Source of the DNA: Scytonema tolypothrichoides VB-61278
GTDB taxonomy: Bacteria > Cyanobacteriota > Cyanobacteriia > Cyanobacteriales > Nostocaceae
DNA length: 46,939 nucleotides
Direction: 5' to 3'
NCBI RefSeq assembly: GCF_000828085.3
Contig: NZ_JXCA02000016.1
Span: 467,987 to 514,925 of the forward strand
Below the pieces are notes generated by a model. The model had not been told where the DNA came from and did no database searches. It saw only the letters and a list, made by a program, of their open reading frames with translations. Numbering within the stretch: position 1 is the stretch's first letter; every line of letters begins with the position of its first letter. The position numbers and the translations under genes are program-made. Shown here one piece after another: positions 33,672 to 41,491 of the stretch.

Positions 33672-34130
33672 CTATCTCTCCTCCCTCTCCTCCCTCTCCT
33701 TTGTCAAACCATCTATAGCATCAGCAAGAGCTGTGGTTAAACTTTTGCGCGTTTGAGTGTGGTTGTCTTGTTCTGTTTTCAAAGCTTGTAGCAGGCGATC
33801 GCGTTCTTTAGTAACCAAAATCAGTTTTGCTTGCAATTCTTCCACAGATTTTAGTTGTTCGACTTGTTGTTCAATCACTGTTGCAGCAGTGGGATCATCA
33901 AGTCGTGCGTCCTCAATACCTTTAATTTGCTGTATTTCTGCTTTTAAAGACGCGATTGTCTGCTGCGCCATCTGAGCATCTGTACGGCGTTGTTCTGCTT
34001 CGATGTTGTAAAGTTTGCGCCATTTTTCGCCACTTTGCCACCCTGCCTCCTGTTCGGCTTGAAGTTCCGCAATCTGCTGTTTGAGGGCTTTAATTTCTGC
34101 TAACCACTGTGATGTTAATTCTTGAGTCAT
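33672..34130 (-). CDS. Coiled-coil protein, conserved hypothetical type
   Basis: A 152-residue protein that is almost entirely coiled coil (LAEIKALKQQIAELQAEQEA and VEELQAKLILVTKERDRLLQ). It has no Cys, no signal and no transmembrane helix. The C-terminal tail (EREEREER) is encoded by a CTCCCTCTCCT-type tandem repeat at 33677-33708, so the end of the protein has probably been extended or shuffled by repeat slippage. The function is unknown; it could be a structural or scaffold partner. It is convergent with thrC and divergent from the DUF4112 gene. Confidence 0.75.
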   Translation of the reverse strand: MTQELTSQWLAEIKALKQQIAELQAEQEAGWQSGEKWRKLYNIEAEQRRTDAQMAQQTIASLKAEIQQIKGIEDARLDDPTAATVIEQQVEQLKSVEELQAKLILVTKERDRLLQALKTEQDNHTQTRKSLTTALADAIDGLTKEREEREER

Positions 34131-34411
34131 AAATGCCTACTACCACTTCGTTGCAATTCAAAATTCACGTATTACCGAAATTTTCAGCCGAGAAAACCCC
34201 GGGTGGTGACTTCTCTAAAAATTAAAAATATGCCCTACAGGCAGGCACCTTACAAAAAGATTTTCTTTTTGACTGCTTGAGATGGTACTTTTTGTTACAC
34301 AAGCTGTCCGATTTTAACGAAGTTTTACAATACCAAAGATCAAGTATTCCCATGCCCAATTAGAGAGTTAAAATATTTAACGGTTTAAAAAACTCAAATC
34401 TAAATGCCCTA

Positions 34412-34939
34412 ATGTCTGAAATTCCCCCTTCCTACCCCATAATTGAACCTGATGTTAAAGCACCAACTTTAAGAAGGCTGCGTCAGTTAAGCCGCGTACT
34501 CGATAGAGCTATTACCGTTCCAGGAACGCAAGTTAGTGTCGGTTTAGATCCAATTTTAGGATTAATACCTGTTGGTGGTGATTTTTTAGGAGTCATGCTT
34601 TCAGCATACATTGTTCTTGAAGCTGCACGGTTAGGAGCACCTGCGGCTACTTTAAGTAGAATGGTGTTAAATATCATTATTGATGGCTTGGTAGGCGCAA
34701 TACCCGTAGCAGGAGACTTGTTTGATTTCGCCTGGAAAGCGAACGAGCGTAATATTAGGCTACTGGAAGATCATCTGAGGTTTCCTAGCCAGAGGAAGAG
34801 GGCAGATAAGTGGTTTGTATTTGGGGTTTTTATTGTATTGTTCATAGTTGCTATTGGATTAGTCACATTTACCGTCATACTTATCAGACTGCTTGGAGAA
34901 CTCTTTGGAATGTTACAGGGACTGTTAACTGGCGGTTAA
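34412..34939 (+). CDS. DUF4112 family membrane protein
   Basis: A 175-residue protein of the DUF4112 family, widespread in bacteria with no assigned function. The family core is clear: LRQLSRVLDRAITVPGTQ, VGLDPILGLIPVGGDF with its repeated counterpart LVGAIPVAGDLFDFAWKAN, and the LGAPAATLSRM link between. Two G-rich hydrophobic hairpins and a strong C-terminal transmembrane segment (about 137-160) suggest an inner or thylakoid membrane location. ATG 34412 is the first plausible start. A dense tract of ACAGGGA and ACTGATA repeats follows the stop codon. Confidence 0.88.
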   Translation: MSEIPPSYPIIEPDVKAPTLRRLRQLSRVLDRAITVPGTQVSVGLDPILGLIPVGGDFLGVMLSAYIVLEAARLGAPAATLSRMVLNIIIDGLVGAIPVAGDLFDFAWKANERNIRLLEDHLRFPSQRKRADKWFVFGVFIVLFIVAIGLVTFTVILIRLLGELFGMLQGLLTGG

Positions 34940-34945
34940 AACAGT

Positions 34946-35070
34946 GAACAGGGAACAGTGGACAGGGAACAGGGAACAGGGAACAGGGAACAGGGAACAG
35001 GGCAACAAGTACTGATAACTGATAACTGATAACTGATAACTGGTAACTGGTAACTGGTAACTGATAACTG
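34946..35070 (+). repeat. STRR tract: ACAGGGA then ACTGATA/ACTGGTA units
   Basis: About eight ACAGGGA-type heptamers (34946-35003) are followed by about eight ACTGATA or ACTGGTA heptamers (35011-35070). It fills the DUF4112-hydrolase gap. Heptanucleotide STRRs of this kind are typical of heterocystous cyanobacteria. The same ACTGATA unit recurs at about 36155-36180 and 41465-41488. Confidence 0.9.
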
Positions 35071-35094
35071 GTTGAATAAGTCACAATAAAATTA

Positions 35095-36045
35095 ATGAAA
35101 GACTGGTGGCAAGAGACTTTCCCGAAAGGTCGGCAAAATCTTATAATTACTGATGCGAATGGGTATCCTGTTAAAATCGCTTACGGTGAAAAAGGAACAG
35201 GTAAACCCTTATTCCTGTTACATGGTGTTGGCAGTTGGAGCTACAATTGGCGTCATAGTGTCCAGCCTCTCTCTGAGCATTTTCGAGTCATTTGTTTTGA
35301 TGCCAAAGGTTACGGGTTTTCCGAAAAACCTGTGTCTCGTCGGGAACAGAGTGGTCATCAAATCATCGAATTTGAAAGAATTATTCTTTCCTTATGCGAT
35401 GAACCCGTTGTTCTTGTCGCAGAATCTTTAGGTGCATTAATTGCTCTTGGTCTTGCTCAAGCGAATCCTCAGTTAATTGCACGACTTGTAGTCTTGAATG
35501 TACCTATTTTTCCCCAACGTTTACCTCATTGGGGAATGTCGTTACTTTCTCAAATACCTTTAGAAATGGTGCAAGCGATCGACTCCTCTGGTCTAGCGCA
35601 TCTATTTGCACCACTCGTCAGAGAAATTATGGCAATAGAAAGGCGTGGAGTCTTGTACGATCCATCAATACTGACACAAGAAGATGTTTACTGGATAACT
35701 TATCCTTACACTGAAATTCCAGGAACTCTTGCAAAGGTGGCTGAAGAGTTACAAATCGCAGCGCGAGAAATTGAACACTTGCAAACCAATAAACCGAATC
35801 TCATCAGTAAAATTCAGGAGAATCTTGGTGCAATTAAGTGTCCTACCCTAATTTTATGGGGCGAACAAGATAGTTGGTTTCCTGCTAGCGATGGGGAAAA
35901 ATTGCGTCAGCGTCTTCTGGATGCAAGATTACAAATTTTACCAAACTGCTGTCATGATGCGTCCACTGGTGCTTCAGAAGCAGTGAATGCAGCAATTGTT
36001 CATTTCTTGCAGGAAACCAATTTTTCTCAAACTAGTAGGACATAA
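35095..36045 (+). CDS. Alpha/beta-fold hydrolase
   Basis: A 316-residue single-domain alpha/beta hydrolase. It has the oxyanion HGVGSWSYNW loop, the nucleophile elbow VAESLGAL (Ser in the x-E-S-x-G form), a cap-like helical insertion (about 145-230), the acid in LWGEQDSWFPAS and the catalytic His in CCHDAST. No signal peptide is seen, so it is cytosolic. The family includes esterases, haloalkane-like enzymes and lipases; the substrate cannot be assigned. The start ATG lies 24 bp after an STRR tract, so the promoter may be within or before the repeats. Confidence 0.88.
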   Translation: MKDWWQETFPKGRQNLIITDANGYPVKIAYGEKGTGKPLFLLHGVGSWSYNWRHSVQPLSEHFRVICFDAKGYGFSEKPVSRREQSGHQIIEFERIILSLCDEPVVLVAESLGALIALGLAQANPQLIARLVVLNVPIFPQRLPHWGMSLLSQIPLEMVQAIDSSGLAHLFAPLVREIMAIERRGVLYDPSILTQEDVYWITYPYTEIPGTLAKVAEELQIAAREIEHLQTNKPNLISKIQENLGAIKCPTLILWGEQDSWFPASDGEKLRQRLLDARLQILPNCCHDASTGASEAVNAAIVHFLQETNFSQTSRT

Positions 36046-36180
36046 TTTTTAAAAACCGTATTTTCATTCCTCATGGAACTTGCGTTGAATAAGCGTTTTA
36101 CAGAAAACAAAAACACGGGTTTTGACGATTAAGGACTACTAGTGAACAGTTACCAACTAATAACTGATAACTGATAACTG

Positions 36181-37545
36181 TTAAACCACTCGATTCTGGC
36201 GGATACATTCCGCGTACCATTCAAAGCTCGCTTTTGGGATGCGTCTTTGTGTTTCGTAGTCCACATAAACAATCCCAAAGCGTCGGGAGTATCCCCAAGC
36301 CCACTCAAAATTATCCATCAAACTCCACAAGAAATATCCTTTCAAAGGATACCCTTCACTCACGGCGCGATGCGCTGACTTGAGATGCTGTCGTAAATAC
36401 ATAATTCTGTCAGTATCAAGAACTTCACCAGTTGCATTAACTTCATCTTGAGCCGCACAGCCGCTCTCGGTGATGTAGACTGGTAAGTCATGACGCCCCA
36501 CTGTTTCGCTAATATGACGAACACCCCAATAAATACTTTCAGGTAAGATATTTAGCCAGGGCATATACATTTGTGGGTAGCCTTTGGGAAAGTTGAGAAA
36601 TTCGTAACCTAGTTCATTATCAGCAGCACGAACATAAGTGCCAGTGTAGATGTTAAGACCAAGGGAATCAAGGGGTTGGTGAATGATTTCTAAATCACCT
36701 GGTTCTATATTTGGGGCATCTTTTTTCAATTTGTCCAGCATTACTGAACTGTAGGTACCAGTCAGGACAGGAAAAATAATGCCACCATTTTGCCCGCAGG
36801 TATGGAAGGCGTTTTTTGCTGCTGCAATATTCACAGGAGATTCGTTGATCGGAACTGTGACAGCAATGTTATCCACTAAAGCAACTTGACAAGGAACAGG
36901 TGAAGCAGCGCGGATGGCTTGACACCCCAACCCATGAGCAAGTAAAGCATGGTGAGAAGTTTGCCAAACTTGCTTTCGACTCCTGACTTGCTTTCCGGGG
37001 GCGTGGGAAGGTTTGTGCTTGACGTCATAACTCATGTGGGTAAAACAGGGGATTTCATTGAGAGTCATCCAGTGGGTGATGCGATCGCCCAACCCCCTGA
37101 CCGCCGTGACATAATCAGCGTAATCGTACGCCATTTGGCGATTTTGCCAAGAACCGTACAAGTCTTCTAATGCTTGAGGGCTATCCCAATGAAATAAGGT
37201 TGCGTGGGGAGTGATGCCGTATTCGTGCAAACAATCCACCAAACGTTTGTAGAAATCGATGCCCTCTTGATTTACTCTGCCACGACCATCAGGAATGATG
37301 CGAGTCCATGCGATACTAAAACGATAGTGTTTTATGCCCAATTCTGCCAGAAGCTGCACATCTGCTTTATAGCGATGGTAGTGATCGCAGGCTACAGCAC
37401 CTGTATCGCCATTCAAAACCCTTCCTGAAGTAGCGCTGAAAGTATCCCACACGCTGGGTTTACGTCCACCTTCTCGATATGCGCCTTCAATTTGATAGGC
37501 AGCAGTCGCAGTACCCCAGCAAAAATCTTCTGGAAACTTATACAT
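36181..37545 (-). CDS. GH1 beta-glucosidase
   Basis: A 454-residue cytosolic glycoside hydrolase family 1 enzyme that should hydrolyse beta-glucosides or related glycosides with retention. The start ATG 37545 gives MYKFPEDFCWGTATAAYQIE; a GTG two codons upstream (37551) is an alternative. The acid/base Glu is in TLNEIP (residue 164), the nucleophile Glu in ITESG (residue 360), and the C-terminal LMDNFEWAWGYSRRFG motif is intact. The usual family length is about 450. It stands alone between intergenic repeats (ACTGATA) and a small plus-strand gene. The physiological glycoside is unknown; cyanobacterial GH1 enzymes may process stored or released glucosides. Confidence 0.94.
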   Translation of the reverse strand: MYKFPEDFCWGTATAAYQIEGAYREGGRKPSVWDTFSATSGRVLNGDTGAVACDHYHRYKADVQLLAELGIKHYRFSIAWTRIIPDGRGRVNQEGIDFYKRLVDCLHEYGITPHATLFHWDSPQALEDLYGSWQNRQMAYDYADYVTAVRGLGDRITHWMTLNEIPCFTHMSYDVKHKPSHAPGKQVRSRKQVWQTSHHALLAHGLGCQAIRAASPVPCQVALVDNIAVTVPINESPVNIAAAKNAFHTCGQNGGIIFPVLTGTYSSVMLDKLKKDAPNIEPGDLEIIHQPLDSLGLNIYTGTYVRAADNELGYEFLNFPKGYPQMYMPWLNILPESIYWGVRHISETVGRHDLPVYITESGCAAQDEVNATGEVLDTDRIMYLRQHLKSAHRAVSEGYPLKGYFLWSLMDNFEWAWGYSRRFGIVYVDYETQRRIPKASFEWYAECIRQNRVV

Positions 37546-37681
37546 AACCACAATTTTAGATCACGTCACTATTTTCTTGGATTCAGGCTAAATTCAGTTA
37601 TTGTAAAGATTTGTAAAAGAAATACGAAATTTCTGATGAAGAAGTTGTAGTTGTGATCAGACCCAATAGATTTTTCCGGCT

Positions 37682-37888
37682 ATGGTGTTAATCCGTGACG
37701 TCGTTCAAAAGGCTATAGTAACTGGATATCTCAGTGTAGCAGCAGAAGAACAATTGCGAAATCTTCTGAAGACAAAGTATGAGTTGGAAGATTTCAATGC
37801 TTTCATGACGTTGCAAGAGGCTGCTAGTTTAGGGAAGATTCGACAGGAGTCTCGTGAGTTAAGACTGTGCCAGCAGCAGATGCAATAA
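37682..37888 (+). CDS. Small conserved-type hypothetical protein
   Basis: A 68-residue hydrophilic protein (MVLIRDVVQKAIVTGYLSV then AEEQLRNLLKTKYELEDFNAF). It is predicted helical, with no Cys pairs or membrane segment; two Met-containing helices are followed by a basic tail. It is included because it has a compact, well-composed frame, its own intergenic promoter space, and a strong terminator 60 bp downstream. It resembles small proteins I associate with Nostocales genomes, but I cannot name the family. The function is unknown. Confidence 0.6.
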   Translation: MVLIRDVVQKAIVTGYLSVAAEEQLRNLLKTKYELEDFNAFMTLQEAASLGKIRQESRELRLCQQQMQ

Positions 37889-37947
37889 TTTTTTATCAAT
37901 GCGCTCAAATAATTGCTAAAATAAGGATTGTGTTAGTGTCACTTAAT

Positions 37948-38000
37948 AGACAGACTCTGTGCGCAACTTCAAGAGTCTGTCTTTGTCGTTTTTTATTTTT
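37948..38000 (+). terminator. Strong Rho-independent terminator
   Basis: A perfect 11-bp stem AGACAGACTCT (37948-37958)/AGAGTCTGTCT (37972-37982) with a 13-nt loop is followed by a T-rich run (37983-38000). It ends the transcript of the small gene at 37682-37888. Confidence 0.85.
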
Positions 38001-38068
38001 CCGGAATTTAGTTCTCACAGAGTGATGATCTAAATAGAGATTTGAGCACATAGATGAAAGGACAAGCA

Positions 38069-38140
38069 ATGATTGCAGATTTATCGATGCCTCAAAAATC
38101 ACAAATCCCGAAACGACAATCATATTGGTCAATGCTATGA
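38069..38140 (+). CDS. Possible 23-residue leader ORF
   Basis: MIADLSMPQKSQIPKRQSYW is followed by three residues and TGA. AAAGGA lies 7 nt before the ATG. The stop overlaps the ATG of the next small frame as ATGA, the usual sign of translational coupling. It could be a real micro-ORF or chance. Confidence 0.35.
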   Translation: MIADLSMPQKSQIPKRQSYWSML

Positions 38141-38304
38141 CTACCTTAGAAATCAACTCCAACAAACAAGACAACAAATCCGCGAAGAAAAAACAAAAGT
38201 GTTTTGGCTACACGAATATTGGTACTCCTTTAACACCTTTGCGCCCACGTCAGATGAAACAGCAGCAACATGAGTTACTGAGTGATTGGGATCATGCAAG
38301 TTAA
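38137..38304 (+). CDS. Possible 55-residue basic protein
   Basis: A short basic polypeptide (KKKQKCFGYTNIGTPLTPLR, ending SDWDHAS) overlapping the stop of the 23-residue leader by ATGA. No domain is recognised. It lies between a strong terminator and the convergent PPK2 gene, the right place for a small independent transcript. It is listed because of the coupling and the composition; it could be non-coding. Confidence 0.4.
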   Translation: MTTLEINSNKQDNKSAKKKQKCFGYTNIGTPLTPLRPRQMKQQQHELLSDWDHAS

Positions 38305-38415
38305 TTCCGCTTCATGAAGGCGTACTGCTCTTGAGCCTCTTCAGAACTGCCTACATTTATGATAACTTCGGTACAGGGGCGGGGCAATTTATTGAGTGGT
38401 GGCGATGTCATAAGC

Positions 38416-39282
38416 TTACTCTTCATTTTCTAGCATTTGTTTCGCTTGCAAAAGGTACTGTTTATGTTCCTCACTAACTGTTGGGTATTGGAGATTGAGT
38501 TCTTTTAACTTAGTGCAAATGATGTTCGCAACAGCGAGGCGTGTAAACCATTTATGATCAGCAGGAATAATGTACCAAGGTGCCCAAGAAGTGCTGGTGT
38601 GATTGAAAACGTCTTCATAAGCGTGCATGTAATCATTCCAAAAAGCTCGTTCTTGGGCATCATTAATAGAAAACTTCCAATGTTTCTCTGGCAATTTAAT
38701 TCTGTCTAAAAAACGTTTTTTCTGCTCATCTTTGGAAACATTAAGAAAAAACTTCAGAACAACAATTCCATTATTTACTAGATATTTTTCAAAATTATTA
38801 ATTTCCTCAAAGCGCTGCTTCCATATTTGATTTCCCTCTGGAATGTGGGGAAGTTGTTGCTTTTTGAGAAATCCTGGATGAACCCGAACCACAAGGACTT
38901 CTTCATAATACGAGCGATTAAAAATTCCAATTCGACCTCTTTCAGGCAAGGCTTTTGTGCTTCGCCAAAGATAGTCATGGTCTAATTCTTCAGTGCTTGG
39001 TGTCTTAAAACTAAATACCTGACATCCTTGTGGGTTGACACCTGACATAACATGTTTGATCGTACTATCTTTACCAGCAGCATCCATTGCTTGAAAAATA
39101 ATCAACAAGGCATAAGTGTTTTGAGCATAAAGAACATTTTGGTATTTCTTAAGCTGTTGAATATCAGCTTCTAATTTGCCTTGTGCATCGGCCTTATTTT
39201 GAAAATGACCTGTATAGTTAGAGTCATAATCTTTCAAAGAAATTTTAGAACCAGGTTTAACAATAAAAGGAGCTACGTTCAT
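38416..39282 (-). CDS. PPK2 family polyphosphate kinase
   Basis: A 288-residue PPK2 enzyme, which transfers phosphate between polyphosphate and nucleotides, usually making ATP or GTP from diphosphates (or monophosphates in some classes). The P-loop-like AMDAAGKDSTIKHV, the lid region with PEHWKFSINDAQERAFW and the Walker B-like FNRSYYEEVL are present; the single-domain length matches class I/III. Its ATG overlaps the stop of the upstream membrane-protein gene by 4 bp (ATGA), so the two are translationally coupled. Soluble. Polyphosphate is a major phosphate and energy store in cyanobacteria; the class-specific substrate is not decided. Confidence 0.93.
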   Translation of the reverse strand: MNVAPFIVKPGSKISLKDYDSNYTGHFQNKADAQGKLEADIQQLKKYQNVLYAQNTYALLIIFQAMDAAGKDSTIKHVMSGVNPQGCQVFSFKTPSTEELDHDYLWRSTKALPERGRIGIFNRSYYEEVLVVRVHPGFLKKQQLPHIPEGNQIWKQRFEEINNFEKYLVNNGIVVLKFFLNVSKDEQKKRFLDRIKLPEKHWKFSINDAQERAFWNDYMHAYEDVFNHTSTSWAPWYIIPADHKWFTRLAVANIICTKLKELNLQYPTVSEEHKQYLLQAKQMLENEE

Positions 39283-39764
39283 AATTTATCCGACTTTTTT
39301 TGCTGTTGGGCAGAACGCATTGCTTCTCGCCCAAGAATAAACATCCCCGCGACGCCCAAACAAACAAACCAGACGTACTGATACCAATATTTGCCAATTT
39401 GCTGAACTGTACTCAGTTCTGGATGTAGCGTGTTGAGGTACAGCAACAGCACAACTATCATCAAAGCCCCAAACCCTACAAAGCTTAAACCAACGCGAAT
39501 ACGTGCAGGTTGCAATTCCCAGTCGCTAATCTTGTCTAAATCAATCTCAGCTAAATCCTGCAAAAAGTCCTCTGCGACGAACGAAGCTGTTTGCAAGCGC
39601 CTAGCCACCTTTGGTGACAACATCGGTACAATTGCCCCGACTGCAGGACGACGCAACAAAGCTTCAGTATCTCGCAGCAATTCTAGAGGCTTACGAGGAA
39701 CTACCGACTGAGCTAATTCTACCTTTTGTGAAGCAGTTCGGGTGGTTTGGGGTTCAAAGTCCAT
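39279..39764 (-). CDS. Two-helix membrane protein, conserved hypothetical
   Basis: A 161-residue protein. A hydrophilic N-terminal half (KPLELLRDTEALLRRPAVG then LQTASFVAEDFLQDLAE) is followed by two transmembrane helices (about 91-110 and 126-146) and a basic C-terminus. The N-terminal half should be cytosolic. No known domain is recognised. The coupling with PPK2 (4-bp overlap) suggests it helps place or regulate polyphosphate kinase at the membrane, but this is context only. Confidence 0.8.
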   Translation of the reverse strand: MDFEPQTTRTASQKVELAQSVVPRKPLELLRDTEALLRRPAVGAIVPMLSPKVARRLQTASFVAEDFLQDLAEIDLDKISDWELQPARIRVGLSFVGFGALMIVVLLLYLNTLHPELSTVQQIGKYWYQYVWFVCLGVAGMFILGREAMRSAQQQKKSDKL

Positions 39765-40108
39765 AATCGTCTTTCAACCAGCTAGCAGCCACTGAGGCAA
39801 ATAAGAAAAATTTGTCTTTTACTTTATTCTACAGAGCGTTACGAGAATGTGAGAAACCAGGGAGAAATTTAGCTTGATCAGTACTATCGTGTCAGACTTT
39901 AGTCCTCGCACCATAATACCAATTCAAACGCTCATTCAAAATTCAAAATTAAGAAAGCCTAAGATAACGAGAGTTTGGGACTGTGTATCTGTGGCATTCT
40001 TTTTTCAAATTGGTATAACTTTCTGGATGTATTGAAGCCCGCGCTGTACTCGTAGAGTCAGCGTCGGGAGGATGTTACGAAAAGCTGAGGGCTGGCAAAT
40101 ACCTGCTA
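39765..40108. other. Intergenic region with inverted-repeat element
   Basis: No gene is seen. ATACCAATT (39916-39924) and AATTGGTAT (40008-40016) form the ends of a roughly 100-bp inverted-repeat element, with a TTCAAAA tandem stretch inside. Its half-site also occurs near 16829. The rest is ordinary spacer. Confidence 0.5.
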
Positions 40109-40666
40109 TCAAGCAGCTGTTTTTTGCAACTCCTCAAGTCGCGCCAGAACTTCTTTACTGTGGATAGTTGGATTGACTTTGACAAAAGTTTCACGCAGAA
40201 TACCTTGTGGGTCAATAATAAAGCTGTGACGCACAGATACAAAGCCCAACCAAGAACCATATGCCTTGCTCACTGCACCAGTGGTATCAGCTAACAGAGG
40301 AAATTTGAGTCCTTCTGAATCACAAAATTCCGCATGGGAATCAACATCATCAGCACTGACGCCAATAATTTGAGCTTTTTTTTCGATGTATTTGGGCAAA
40401 TCTTGCTGAAAGCGACGAGCTTCGATGGTACAACCAGAGGTAAAGTCTTTGGGATAAAAGTAGAGGACGACCCACTGACCGCGTAAGTCAGAAAGCGATA
40501 TCGTACCATTACCAGTGTTTGTTGGCAAGGTAAAGTCTGGCGCAGGTTGATTAATTGCGGGAAGTTTACCGCCAAGTGCATCAGCAGTTGGGACAAAATT
40601 GAACCAACTGACGATCGCCAAACATGCGGTAAATAATATGCTTAAAAAAGTGCGACGGGAAATCAT
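40109..40666 (-). CDS. Exported peroxiredoxin (BCP/PrxQ type)
   Basis: A 185-residue peroxiredoxin from ATG 40666; the frame is open to 40690. The N-terminus MISRRTFLSILFTACLAIVS carries a twin-arginine (SRRTFL) motif and hydrophobic core, with ADA-LGG as the likely cleavage site, so the enzyme should act in the thylakoid lumen or periplasm. The BCP/PrxQ core shows APDFTLP, VVLYFYPKDFTSGC (peroxidatic Cys 79) and IGVSADD. The resolving Cys usually five residues later is Arg here; the other mature Cys is 115 (EFCDSEG), so it may use an atypical or 1-Cys mechanism. It reduces peroxides, including lipid peroxides. It lies 36 bp downstream of the SipA-like gene on the same strand, likely one operon. 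Confidence 0.9.
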   Translation of the reverse strand: MISRRTFLSILFTACLAIVSWFNFVPTADALGGKLPAINQPAPDFTLPTNTGNGTISLSDLRGQWVVLYFYPKDFTSGCTIEARRFQQDLPKYIEKKAQIIGVSADDVDSHAEFCDSEGLKFPLLADTTGAVSKAYGSWLGFVSVRHSFIIDPQGILRETFVKVNPTIHSKEVLARLEELQKTAA

Positions 40667-40702
40667 TATGTATGCAGACCAGAAACACAACTTAAAATAA
40701 GT

Positions 40703-40966
40703 TTACAATTTCTCGTTGCTATTCTCAGAATTTTGAGAATCTGAAGCGGTTTCCACGCTTTCGATATATTGACTGTCGAGGAGAAAGGCTCCTCTTGTAA
40801 AGCGAATACCCCAGTATCCACCAGGACGACGGTCCAGGACTATACCTTCTTCACCAATGGAAATCACGTCGGGAGGGCGAAGCATGGGCATAGGTTCAGC
40901 AGTTTTCACGTAGGGGGGTAGCGCTACGACGCGGACTTTACTACCAATGGCAAATTCTTTGGACAT
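40703..40966 (-). CDS. sipA: SipA-like protein (DUF3148)
   Basis: An 87-residue SH3-like barrel protein of the DUF3148 family. SipA binds the histidine kinase NblS (Hik33) and stimulates it, linking the kinase to high-light and nutrient stress responses. The family signature EFAIGSKVRVVALPPYVKTA, PMPMLRPPDVISIGEEGIV and RRPGGYWGIRF is almost unchanged. A Ser/Asn-rich tail (about 73-87) extends beyond the core. It lies directly upstream of the exported peroxiredoxin, a fitting partner for a light-stress regulator. Identification rests on strong motif identity; function is by family. Confidence 0.88.
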   Translation of the reverse strand: MSKEFAIGSKVRVVALPPYVKTAEPMPMLRPPDVISIGEEGIVLDRRPGGYWGIRFTRGAFLLDSQYIESVETASDSQNSENSNEKL

Positions 40967-41491
40967 GTTGAGTGAGTTTTGAGTGTTAGAACGAGGTATT
41001 TTTTGGGAATTGTTTCTTCAGCTACTCGCTTCGGTACCAAAAGATTACTGATTTTAAAACCGCACGAGGCAAGAGAGAACACAGAGAAAATACGCTTCGC
41101 TACCAGAGCTAATTTTAGAGCACCGAAGGGAGTAATCGAGTTTTAGGCAGACCCAATGCCATAATTTGATAATCTCAGAAAAGTGATGTCAGAGGTTATT
41201 GACAGATGAAGCTATAAACTGCTCAACACAGTTATAGCAGTCGCCACAATTGTTAGGACATTTCCCTGTTAAGAGTTAAGCGTTAAGAGTTAAGAGTTCC
41301 CTCTTAATCAAAGTACGATGTCCTAAACGATATGTCTGTTGCTATACCAGTAACAGCCGCAGTTCCGAGTTATAACTATATAGTTCCTTGCCAGGTGCGA
41401 GTCCCCCACAACTACTGCGTGGATTGTTTCAAGTGGGGTTGAAATCCCCATTTGAAACCTGGTCACTGATAACTGATAACTGTTCACTGTT
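40967..41491. other. Intergenic region with STRRs and a hairpin
   Basis: No gene is seen. It contains GTTAAGA-type heptamers (about 41273-41300), a perfect-but-one 13-bp hairpin (41426-41458) and an ACTGATA tract (41465-41488) just beyond the amidase stop codon. Confidence 0.5.
41426..41458 (-). terminator. Hairpin downstream of amidase gene
   Basis: GTTTCAAGTGGGG (41426-41438) pairs with CCCCATTTGAAAC (41446-41458) with one G-U in 13 pairs. It follows the amidase stop by 33 bp on the minus strand. No T-run follows, so it may stabilise the 3' end rather than terminate by itself. Confidence 0.4.

Noticed and set aside
34884-35084. Minus-strand frame with many SYQLPVT and PCSLFPV repeats
   Set aside because: It is a translation of the STRR tract and not a gene.
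37905-38177. 90-codon minus-strand frame antisense to the micro-ORFs
   Set aside because: It reads through a strong terminator hairpin and T-run and has no family resemblance.
41421-41460. Possible CRISPR repeat (GTTTCAA...TTGAAAC)
   Set aside because: It occurs once only, with no spaced copies or cas genes nearby; it is a single hairpin.
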